Of a DNA stretch of 64,000 nt, positions 52,212-61,100 are shown one piece after another; position 1 is the stretch's first letter; each line of letters starts with the position of its first letter. The stretch spans positions 1-64,000 of the forward strand of contig PXBH01000042.1 in NCBI GenBank assembly GCA_003565555.1. Reading direction: 5' to 3'. The notes under the pieces were generated by a model. It did no database searches and was not told where the DNA came from. It saw only the letters and a list, made by a program, of their open reading frames with translations. A program made the position numbers and the translations under genes. Source of the DNA: Cryomorphaceae bacterium (lineage in GTDB: Bacteria > Bacteroidota > Bacteroidia > Flavobacteriales_D > Cryomorphaceae).

Positions 52212-52249
52212 GGAGTGAAGGGGTTGAGCTATGGTTTATGACTTTTGCG

Positions 52250-52257
52250 CGAAGGTA
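52250..52257 (-). promoter_or_regulatory. Possible -7 promoter box of ftcD
   Basis: TACCTTCG on the minus strand, one base from TAnnTTTG, 39 nt before the ATG at 52211. Confidence 0.35.
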
Positions 52258-52500
52258 GCAAAAGGCCCGCGGGTGTATGTGCGGTTAAGAAATCTTGTGT
52301 GAATTAGTATGTCGCGCCGTGGGCACCGCTGCGAGATCTGTTTTTGTTTGCTGCCAATATGTTTATCGCGTGCTTGATCTTTCGATTACTCTCGGCATTT
52401 GCGCACTTTATTTTTGAAGTGTGCAGCAGTTTTTATCTCACGGCTGTTTATTCTCCGAAACCGAACATAATTCATCTCCTCAAACTTTAAATTGAAAACC

Positions 52501-54198
52501 ATGAAAAACCTGTTGATCCGATTTCTTTTCCTTCAAATGTTGACAGCCGCCGGGATACTTCTCTCCGCTTTTTCCGCTTCGGCCGAAGAATGTGAGGTGG
52601 TACCGCCGGAAGGAGTAGATGTCACATCTGACGCGTATGCACAGGTCGTTCTCACCGACGCGTTTTGCTGCAACATCGATTGGGACGGTGTTTGTCAGAA
52701 TCTTTACAACAACTTTTCCGGAGGCGGCGAAGATCCTTCGGGCAATTGCGTCACACCGCCGGAAGGTGTGGATGCGGAGAGTCCCGAATACACCATGGTC
52801 ACCACTGCTTACCCACCTTGTTGCACAAGCAGTTGGGATGCATTCTGTACGGATCTTTACAACGCCTACTTCAATGCGGACCAGAATACCCAATGCGCAG
52901 AAACACCTCCTTCCGTGGATACGCTTTCGACGGCCTATCAGACCGTGATCGAAGATGATCCTTTTTGCTGCACCAATACCTGGGATGCCCTCTGTCAGCA
53001 AACCTAAGACAGCCTTGTCAACGGAGACGACGGCGAGGATCAGGAATGTGTCGAGGTGCCCGCTTCGGTTGATACGGAGTCTGACGCTTATGCCACTGTG
53101 ATTGCCTCAGATGCCTATTGCTGCAATACGGCTTGGGACACGACTTGCCAAAACCAGTACAATGCCCTTACCGGAGGTGATGATGACGATGAATCCGAGA
53201 CACCCGAAAACGGTTGTGCAGCAGTTCCCGACGGGGTGGATATCAACAGTGTAGAATACCAGGAAGTTATTGACTTTGATTCTTTCTGCTGCAATTTTTC
53301 ATGGGATGCCCTCTGTCAGATCAACTATGACAACCTCCTTTCCGGCGATCCCATGATCGGCGTCGGCACTTCTTGGTATTCTTGGTATGCTGATGATTAC
53401 GTTTTTGATTATCCCGATGAAGGTGAATGTGCCGATGTGCCCGCAGGAGTAGACACGTCAAGTACTGCCTATGCAGAGGTAATTGCCAATGACCCCTTCT
53501 GCTGCAATGTGGCTTGGGATAACTTGTGCCAAAGTGCCTATGACAACCTTACGGGCGGCGGAATGGGATCTGCAGACGGTCAGGAGGGAATAGATCCCGG
53601 CGAGCCGGGAGATTGTATCGCGCCCCCGGACAGTATCGATACCGAAAGCGAAGCCTACAGCGCGGTGATTGCCAACGACATTTTCTGCTGTTTTTTCGGC
53701 TGGGATATTCTCTGCCAAGATGCCTATGACAATTTCGGGAATGCTGAACCTGCGGATCCTGAAGATGAACAGTGTATAGAAGCGCCGGCGCATGTGGATA
53801 CTGAAAGTGATGCCTATGCCCAGACCATCGACCTGGATCCTTTCTGCTGCAACGCCGAATGGGATCAGATATGTGAGAACCTCTATAATTCGTTGAGTAA
53901 TACCTCGGGCATCGCCGCGCCTCCGACAGTACAGGCAGATGAAAAATTCAATTTCAACATTTACCCGAACCCGGCGGTGAATGTGCTGAACATCAATTTT
54001 ACTTCGGTTAGCGATGAAGAGCAGGTGATTATTGAGGTGTACAATGTGACAGGCCAAAAAGTGATGCAGACGCAAGTGATTTCTGCGCCCGGACAGCAGG
54101 AGATGATGGATGTCTCAGTCCTCGGCAACGGCTTGTACCTGATCAATGCCCGTCAGGGCAACCAAACGGTCACAAAGCAGTTTGTGGTTCAGAAGTAA
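52501..54198 (+). pseudogene. T9SS type A protein of eight Cys-rich CCxxxWDxxC repeats, interrupted by an in-frame TAA
   Basis: A continuous frame of 566 codons from ATG 52501, broken only by TAA at 53005-53007 (codon 169). It has a signal peptide (to about residue 28, FSASA), eight repeats of about 50-70 residues, each with a first Cys, a PxxVDTxSxxY segment, DxFCCNxxWDxxCQ, then xxYDNL and an acidic linker, and a type A sorting domain (IYPNPAVNVLNINF, VYNVTGQKVM, LGNGLYLINARQGN). The stop falls in repeat 3 exactly where the other seven repeats have Tyr, so one base change from TAT or TAC explains it. As written, a 168-residue exported but unsorted fragment would be made. Whether it is a true mutation or a sequence error cannot be told here. 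Confidence 0.8.
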
Positions 54199-54220
54199 CC
54201 TCACTGCAGTTCTTTCATTG

Positions 54221-54255
54221 AAAAAACGGGCGCCCTGAGGTGCCCGTTTTTTCTT
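54221..54255 (+). terminator. Intrinsic terminator after the Cys-repeat gene
   Basis: A 14-bp stem (AAAAAACGGGCGCC with GGTGCCCGTTTTTT, one G-T pair) with loop CTGA ends in a T-run, 23 nt after the stop codon. Confidence 0.88.
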
Positions 54256-54349
54256 ATGCCTATCCCATCGGCGAACGGCGGGGCAGGGGTCTTCACCGCA
54301 GCACTTTCCTTTAGGATTATATTTCATTCCCTTCTGTTTCATTTCCCCT

Positions 54350-54357
54350 TACCTTTG
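54350..54357 (+). promoter_or_regulatory. -7 promoter box of the DEAD-box helicase gene
   Basis: TACCTTTG, a perfect TAnnTTTG match, 4 nt before the GTG start at 54362. Confidence 0.55.
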
Positions 54358-54361
54358 TCCC

Positions 54362-55666
54362 GTGGAGACAACCTTCGAAGATCTTAAAATTACGCGTCAG
54401 TTTATCGACGCCTTGGAATCTGCCGGCATTCATCGACCTACGGAGATACAGGCGAAAGCCATTGTTCCCGCGATGGCGGGACAGGACGTACTCGGCATTG
54501 CAGAGACGGGAAGCGGAAAAACGCTGGCTTACCTGATTCCCGTGGCCGGGAAGATCAAATATGCGCGTGACGGGCACCCCCTTGCATTGGTTTTGGCCCC
54601 GTCAAAAGAGCTCGCAGTACAGATCGATCGGGTGTGGCGCAGCCTTGCGGCAAATACAGACATGCGCTCCGTATGCCTTTACGGCGGGGTGGGGAAGAAG
54701 GGGCAGCTCGCCGCCCTGAAAGCCGGGGCGGAGGTGGTTATTGCCACGCCCGGAAGGCTTTTGGACCTCTATTCCGAAGGTCAGATTTTTCTCAGGCAGG
54801 TCCGCATCCTCGTACTCGATGAAGCGGATCGGATGATGGAGATGGGCTTTATGCCTCAGCTGCGTCAGATCCTCGAAGTGATTCCCGTGAAGCGGCAAAA
54901 CCTGCTCTTCTCCGCCACCTTTCCGGAAAGGACAGAAGTCCTCGCCGCGGAATTTCTCGAATTTCCCGTAAGGGTGGAGAGCAGTGCCCACGGCAGGCCC
55001 GTAGATACTGTATCACAGATCTGGTATCCCGTGCCGAATTTCAGAACCAAACTCGCATTCCTTCTCGACCTGGTCGGGGAAGGGGCGGAGCGCACCATGG
55101 TGTTTTGCCGCACGCGCGATGCAGCAGAGCGCGTATCGAAATTTCTCGAAAGGCGCATGCCCGGAAGCGTCCGCGTACTGCACGCCAACAAGGGGCAGCA
55201 TACGCGTATCAATGCCCTGGATGCCTTCCGCGACGGCGAGGTGAAGGTGCTCGTGACCACTGATGTGAGCTCTCGCGGCATCGATGTGGACGGGGTGAGC
55301 CATGTGATCAATTTTGAAGTGCCAAAAAACCGCGAAGATTACCTTCACCGCATCGGGCGCACGGCCAGACTGAAAAAACAAGGCATCGCGGTATCTCTGG
55401 CAGATCCGTCTGAAGAACTTCACATTGCGGCTGTGGTCGCCTCAGCGGATACCGAAGTGGAACGCCGCGAATTGCCGGAGCGCATTGAGGTCTTGCCTGA
55501 CCTTCCCGGAGAGAAGCAGCGCATCGCACGCACCTTGGATTTGCGGAAGCGAAGAGCAGACCCTACTTATCAGGGTGCTTTTCACGAAAAGAAAAAACGC
55601 CCCTCGAAGCGCCGCTCGGGAACGTCCAATCCCGGCCAAAAGAAAAAAGGCGGAAAGAAGCGCTGA
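54362..55666 (+). CDS. DEAD-box RNA helicase
   Basis: 434 residues from a GTG. The Q-motif has Phe5 and Gln30 (FEDLKI...RPTEIQ). Walker A is ETGSGKT (48-54), motif Ia is APSKELAVQ, then ATPGR, DEAD at 153-156, SAT at 184-186, FCRTRDAAE, and the C-terminal core TTDVSSRGIDVDGVSHVINFEVPKNREDYLHRIGRTAR. The tail from about residue 395 is Lys/Arg-rich and probably binds RNA (KKRPSKRRSG...). It unwinds RNA in ribosome assembly or mRNA decay. The -7 box 4 nt before the GTG supports the start and suggests a leaderless mRNA. Confidence 0.92.
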   Translation: METTFEDLKITRQFIDALESAGIHRPTEIQAKAIVPAMAGQDVLGIAETGSGKTLAYLIPVAGKIKYARDGHPLALVLAPSKELAVQIDRVWRSLAANTDMRSVCLYGGVGKKGQLAALKAGAEVVIATPGRLLDLYSEGQIFLRQVRILVLDEADRMMEMGFMPQLRQILEVIPVKRQNLLFSATFPERTEVLAAEFLEFPVRVESSAHGRPVDTVSQIWYPVPNFRTKLAFLLDLVGEGAERTMVFCRTRDAAERVSKFLERRMPGSVRVLHANKGQHTRINALDAFRDGEVKVLVTTDVSSRGIDVDGVSHVINFEVPKNREDYLHRIGRTARLKKQGIAVSLADPSEELHIAAVVASADTEVERRELPERIEVLPDLPGEKQRIARTLDLRKRRADPTYQGAFHEKKKRPSKRRSGTSNPGQKKKGGKKR

Positions 55667-55684
55667 ACGCTCTCCGCCTTTCAA
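55646..55684. terminator. Terminator hairpin between convergent genes
   Basis: AAAGGCGGA (55646-55654) pairs with TCCGCCTTT (55673-55681). The hairpin includes the helicase stop codon and could serve the helicase from the left and the OmpA gene, which ends at 55706, from the right. Confidence 0.55.
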
Positions 55685-55705
55685 GAATTACTGTTCCGGA
55701 GGGAA

Positions 55706-57154
55706 TTATTTCGTCTTAAAGCGCATTTCCACCCTTCTGTTCAGGGCGCGGCCTTCTTCGGTCTCATTCGTGCTGTAAGGCCTGAGCTTTCCGAAAGCAC
55801 GGGTTTTGATGCGGTCGTCCTCGACGCCGTGAATGAGCAAATATTCCTTGGTGGACAAAGCCCTGTTTTCACTCAGCACCATATTGAACGCTTGCGAACC
55901 TACGTGATCGGTGTGTCCGTCTATGACTACATGAAGGTCCTGATAGGTATCCAGTAGTTCTCCTACATCGTCGAGCACTTCGATGTATTTGGCGGTGATG
56001 TTGTACTTATTGTAAGGGAAGTACACAAAGCGAATGATGGTTTCGCTGTCCAAGAGTTCCGCTCTGGTGAGGTCTTTCAATGAACGGTCGCTCTCGGCCC
56101 CTCTTTCGCGGGTCTCTATAATCAGTACCGGGTCTCTTTCCGGCTCGGTTTTGCCGGTAGCAGCGCCCGTTCCGGCTCCCGATTCGCCGCTGCCCGCGAG
56201 CAAGTCATCATCTTCCTCAGTGTCGTCTTCCTCCTCCTCCTCCTCAGCGAGCGGGGTAATGATGAGCTCACTGATATATAGGTTGGAGAGGCTGTCGCCG
56301 CGGTTGCTGCTGAAAAGCGCAGAGCTGTCTGCCGCGATGTAGAAATAGGCATCAAATTTTGAAGAATTGATCTGCTTTCCGGCGTTTACGGGTTCAGACC
56401 ATTCGGTCCAAGTGTCGTCGAGCTTTCTGGAGTAGAAGATGTCGTAGTCGCCGTAGCCTTCGCGTCCGTTGGTGGACCAAAACAGGAGACCGGAATTCTT
56501 GTCGAAGAAGGGGCTGATATCGTCTGCGGCCGTATTCACGGCGGTGCCCAAGTCCTGAGGCGGAGACCACGTATCTCCGCCGTCTTCGGAGAGGCTCACA
56601 AAAATGTTGTTTGTCGTGTCGGTTCCCTGACGGGGCAGGGTCCATAGGATGAAGTCCTCGTCCGGACTCACGTAGGCGCTGTAAAAATTGCCTTCTGCCT
56701 CGAGTCCGGGAACATGGACTGCCGTAGCGTCGTCCCATTTTTTAGTAACGTCATTCAAGTCGCTCCGTGACAGGCCCGGTAGCAATGTATTTTTTTCTCC
56801 GCGTCGGTTGAGCAGGTAGAGTCGTTTTCCGCCTTTAGCTACGCCCGTCACCACATTGTTGGTGCGGTCGTTGAGTTCGCGGATTTTTCCCGCCTCGGTG
56901 TATGCCCCGTCTGTCTTTGTGCTCACCCAGATATCCTGTCCGGCAAATTTTCCGCCCGTGTTTCGGGGGTGGTAGGTGCGTGCGAAGTACAGCGTTTGGC
57001 CGTCGGGAGCAAGGATGGGAAAACTTTCTTCAGCTTCGGAATTCACTTTGGAATTGAGCCGCTGCGGTGCGGCGAAGCTGAGCGTGTCATCTTGTGCATG
57101 CAGTGTGAGTGCGGCTCCCCCGGCAATCAATATCGAAAGTAGAAATGGCTTCAT
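55706..57154 (-). CDS. PD40-propeller OmpA-family protein
   Basis: 482 residues: a signal peptide (FLLSILIAGGAALTLHAQ), a PD40/TolB-like propeller (about 35-290: ESFPILAPDGQTLYFARTYH, YSAYVSPDEDFILWTLPRQ, DISPFFDKNSGLLFWSTNGR, FDAYFYIAADSSALFSSNRG), an acidic/Ser/Gly linker (EEEEEEDDTEEDDD), and an OmpA peptidoglycan-binding domain (about 375-482: VYFPYNKYNITAKYIEVL, HVVIDGHTDHVGS, GRALNRRVEMRF). It is the last gene of a leftward operon with a PorP/SprF protein (6-bp gap) and a giant HYR T9SS protein. It probably tethers that complex to peptidoglycan. Confidence 0.87.
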   Translation of the reverse strand: MKPFLLSILIAGGAALTLHAQDDTLSFAAPQRLNSKVNSEAEESFPILAPDGQTLYFARTYHPRNTGGKFAGQDIWVSTKTDGAYTEAGKIRELNDRTNNVVTGVAKGGKRLYLLNRRGEKNTLLPGLSRSDLNDVTKKWDDATAVHVPGLEAEGNFYSAYVSPDEDFILWTLPRQGTDTTNNIFVSLSEDGGDTWSPPQDLGTAVNTAADDISPFFDKNSGLLFWSTNGREGYGDYDIFYSRKLDDTWTEWSEPVNAGKQINSSKFDAYFYIAADSSALFSSNRGDSLSNLYISELIITPLAEEEEEEDDTEEDDDLLAGSGESGAGTGAATGKTEPERDPVLIIETRERGAESDRSLKDLTRAELLDSETIIRFVYFPYNKYNITAKYIEVLDDVGELLDTYQDLHVVIDGHTDHVGSQAFNMVLSENRALSTKEYLLIHGVEDDRIKTRAFGKLRPYSTNETEEGRALNRRVEMRFKTK

Positions 57155-57160
57155 GGGCGG

Positions 57161-58174
57161 TTAATTTTTTCTGTCGAAGCGAACGCCGAGTACGATCTCG
57201 TGGCTCCCGCTGCTCAAGTTGTTGATTTGTGAGGTGAGGTAGTCATAAGCGTAGCCTACCCGCAGCCAATCATTAATGTGGAGTCCCGCCAATACGGAAA
57301 CTGCGTCCTCGTAGCGGTAGGAAAGGCCGAAAAATACCCGCTCGGCATAGTCCGCCCGCACGTTGATATCGAAAGAGGGCGGAGCCGGGCCGCGGAGCTT
57401 GAAGATGGTACTCGGCGTAAGGTCCAAATTTTCACTGAGCGTAAAGCGGTAACCTGCCATAGCGAAATGGTGCACCGCGAGGCGCGTCTCACTGAGGCCT
57501 GCAGGCGTCGCGGCATTGCCGAGTTCTATCTGATTTTCTCCGATCTGGTATACGGAGTAGCCCGCAAACAGGCGGTCGCTGTAGAACATCAGACCTGCGT
57601 TGATGTCAAAAAGATTGGCGCGTGTTCCGTTCGCGATAAAATCGTTGAAGGTATTGTCATTCGGATTTTCGAGAATGGCATTGCCCGCTCCGAAGTTCAT
57701 ACCGTACCACCCCATGCTGGTTCCCGCTGCGAGGTAGTATTTTTCTCCGATGGGGTGGTGGTAAGCATAGCTCGCCATGACAGAACTTCTCTGAAAAAGG
57801 CCGTATTCATCAACAGCTGCCAGCCCGCCCACGACATGTTTTGATTTGCGCTCCGTAATCCCGCTGCTCATCATTTTTCGGTTGCTGATCGGAATCCCGT
57901 ATGCCAAGCCCTGCGCTTGCGGTTTACGGCCGATGTTGACCGTACCTCCTACGTAGTACGTTTGGGGCGCCCCGTCAAAACCCGTCCACTGCTGTCTGAA
58001 TCCCATGGCCAAATCCACATCTTGGTGCATACTCGATGCTGCGGGATTGATCACATAAGGGTTGAGCATGTACTGGCTGAATTGCGGAAGCTGCTGCGCC
58101 CTGATCTCGCCGGGGAATGTCACGGCACAGGCGGCAATCAGGAGGATGCTGTATGCGGTAAAATGCTTTCTCAT
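57161..58174 (-). CDS. PorP/SprF-family outer-membrane protein
   Basis: 337 residues. After the signal peptide comes the diagnostic start QLPQFSQYMLNPYVINPAASSMHQDVDLAMGFRQQWTGFDGAPQTYYVG. The rest consists of beta strands with YHHPIGEKYYLAAGTSMGWYG, DINAGLMFYSDRLFAGYSVYQIG and a last strand ending in LGVRFDRKN. PorP/SprF proteins act with T9SS type B substrates, serving as a surface anchor or docking partner. It lies directly downstream (3-bp gap) of the HYR protein with a type B sorting domain, matching that role. Confidence 0.9.
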   Translation of the reverse strand: MRKHFTAYSILLIAACAVTFPGEIRAQQLPQFSQYMLNPYVINPAASSMHQDVDLAMGFRQQWTGFDGAPQTYYVGGTVNIGRKPQAQGLAYGIPISNRKMMSSGITERKSKHVVGGLAAVDEYGLFQRSSVMASYAYHHPIGEKYYLAAGTSMGWYGMNFGAGNAILENPNDNTFNDFIANGTRANLFDINAGLMFYSDRLFAGYSVYQIGENQIELGNAATPAGLSETRLAVHHFAMAGYRFTLSENLDLTPSTIFKLRGPAPPSFDINVRADYAERVFFGLSYRYEDAVSVLAGLHINDWLRVGYAYDYLTSQINNLSSGSHEIVLGVRFDRKN

Positions 58175-58177
58175 GGC

Positions 58178-61100
58178 TTAGCGAATGATATTGACCGTTC
58201 CGTTGAGGTTCTCTTTGCCCTCGGTATTGTAATCGATGATGTAGTAGTAGGAGCCTGCCGGCAAATCTTCTCCGTTGCGGCGTCCGTCCCAAGGCTCGTT
58301 GTAACCCGTTGAGCTGAATACCTCGTTGCCCCAACGGTTGTAAATGGCCACCACTGCATTCGGATATTGATCAATGCCCGGGATATTCCACACATCGTTT
58401 ACGCCGTCATTGTCAGGTGTAATGGTATTGGGCAATTCCCGAAATACACGAACGATCAGCGAATCGCTTACCGAGCAGCCGAGCGGTGAGGTGTAAGTGA
58501 CGAGATACTGCGTGGTTTCTTCAGGTGATGCAGTGGGGTCCGCACATGCGGTGCAGGACAGGCCCTCTTCCGGTTCCCAGAGAAAATTTCCGCCGGGGGG
58601 CAGGCCCGTGGCGAATAATTGCACGGAGCCGCCTGCGAAGATCAATTCATCCTCCCCGGCGTTTACGGTTACGCCTTCTTCTACCGTAATGGTCACGGTA
58701 TCGGTTTCAAAATCACAACCGTTGAGGGGATCGATGAACCAAACAAATACATTCTGCCCCACTTCAAGACCTTCTATCTCCGTATTAGGATCATTTTCGT
58801 CTGCTATAATCCCGAAGCCGCTTTCCAATATCCAGGTGCCCAGCGCATCACCGGGATCATTTCCGTTCAGGAAAAAACTAGTTGCATCACAAATATTGCG
58901 GTCGTTGCCGGCATCTGCGCGCGGTGCGGTGACCAAGCGCTCGATTACAAAGGTGCATTCTGCCGTGTTTCCGCTCGCATCAACGGCTTCAAAACTCACT
59001 TCGGAAAACCCGAGCGGGAAAGAAGTTCCGCTTTCCGGCCCTCCCGTTTGCACCACCTCAACCACTTCGCAGTTGTCGCTCGCTTCGGGAAAGTCGAAGT
59101 TTACAATCATCTCACAGGATTGCAGGGTGTCCGGGCAGTCAAATACCGGAGGGATGGTGTCGATGACATTCACCGTGAAGCTGCATGCTGCGGTGTTTCC
59201 CGAAGGGTCAGTCGCTTCAAATACCACCGCATAGGTTCCCGGGCCGGCGCCGGAACCGCTCTCGGGACCTTCCGTCAGTGTCACTTCGGCGGAGCAGTTG
59301 TCTTCTGCAAGGGGCGTGTCGTAGATGATCTCAGCTTCGCACCCGTCTTCTCCCACGGCGATGACAAGATCATCCGGACATGCCGTGAACACAGGGGCTT
59401 CTTCATCTGTCACCGTTACGGTGTAGGTGCATTCGGAGGTATTCCCGAATTCATCTTCCGCCGTGAAGGTGAAAACGGTCTCTCCCAAGAGCAAGAGGCT
59501 GCCCGAATCCGGTCCGGCCGTTTGCGTTACGGTTACCGTTTCCGTGCAATTGTCAGACGCTTCGGGAAGGTCAAAACTGTAGACGGCTCCGCATTCCCCG
59601 GTATCGTTTGCCAGGTTCAGGTCATCCGGACAGGCGAGGAATTCCGGGGGTTCTGCATCGTTTACAGTCACGGTAAAGGTGCATTGGACAGTATTGCCGG
59701 ACAAATCGGTGGCTTCGAAGGTCACTTCGGTCGCTCCCAATGGGAATTCTGCACCGGACGCAGGCCCCTCGATGAGCGCAAGGCTTACATCTCCGCAAGC
59801 GTCTTCCGCTTCCGGAAGGTCGTAATTCACGATTGCTGAGCAGGCCCCCGGGTCGTTGTTGACCGCAATATCGTCAGGACAGGTAATCACGGGCGGCACA
59901 TCCTCGGTCACGGTTACCGTAAATGAGCATTCCGCGGTATTCCCGTTTACATCCGTGGCCGTAAAGGTCACCGTAGTTTCTCCCGCCGGAAATGCAGACC
60001 CGCTCGCAAGGCCCGCGGTGAGTTCAATATCGGCTATGCCGCAATTGTCGGTTGCGGTCGGGTCATCATAGGTCACCGTGGCATCACAATCTCCCGAGGC
60101 GGCATCGATCAAGATGTCATCGGTGCAGGTGATTTCGGGAGCTTCATTGTCTTCAACGGTTACTTCGATGGTACACGTTGCCGAATTTCCGGCTGCATCC
60201 GTAGCTTCGAAGATCAATTCAACGGCACCGACCGGGACAAAATCACCTGAATTCGGTCCCGAAACCAAAACGGCCGTCAGACTTCCGTCGCAATTGTCCG
60301 CCACATCGGGCAGGTCATAGGTCAAGAAGGTTCCGCATTCTCCCGGATCCGTATCCGCGGTGACGGGGCTTTCCGGGCATTCAAATACGGGCGGTTCCGT
60401 ATCGTTTACCGTCACGCTGAAGCTGCAATCGGCGGTATTTCCCGAAAGATCAGTCACCGTGTAGGTCACCGTGGTGGTACCTACCGGGAAGAAATCTCCG
60501 CTTTCGGGACCTTCCGTAAGTTCGGTCACTGCCCCGGGGCAGTTGTCGCTACCTTCGGGTACCGGGTAATTCACCACGGCACCGCATTCGCCCGGATCAT
60601 TGTCGGTCACGATGTCGTCGGGGCAGGTGATTTCCGGAGGGGTAGACTCTGTTATGGTGACCGTGAAGCTGCAGGTACCGATATTGCCGGCCGCATCGGT
60701 GGCTTCATAGGTCACTGTGGTTACGCCGACCGGAAATAATTCGCCGGGTGCTATACCTTCTGTTTGCTCCGTGGATACTACTTCGCAGTTGTCGACGGCA
60801 GAAGCGGGAGGGAAGTTGACTTCGGCCTCGCAGGTGCCGTCTAAGGTGATATTGATGTCAGAAGGGCAGGTCAATTCCGGGGCTTCCTCGTCGGTTACCG
60901 TCACGGTGAAACTGCATTCTGCCGTGTTTCCGGATTCATCCGTGGCGAGAAGGGTCACCGTGGTGGTACCTACCGGGAAGAAATCTCCGCTTGCGGGACC
61001 TTCGATAACTTCTGTGGTGATATCGCCGCAGCCGTCCGTGTCAGGTGCAGGGTAGGAGACTGTCGCTCCGCAGTCGCCGGGATCGTTGGCGGTTGTGATG

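Noticed and set aside
50808-52241. Long open frame (477 codons) antisense to ftcD
   Set aside because: The ftcD product is full length with catalytic residues; the antisense translation has no recognisable features.
53005-53007. Reassignment of TAA to a sense codon
   Set aside because: Many intact genes in the window end at TAA with the next gene or terminator directly after, so TAA works as a stop here.
58619-59839. 406-codon open frame antisense to the HYR gene
   Set aside because: Repetitive only because it mirrors the HYR repeats; no signal or domain of its own.
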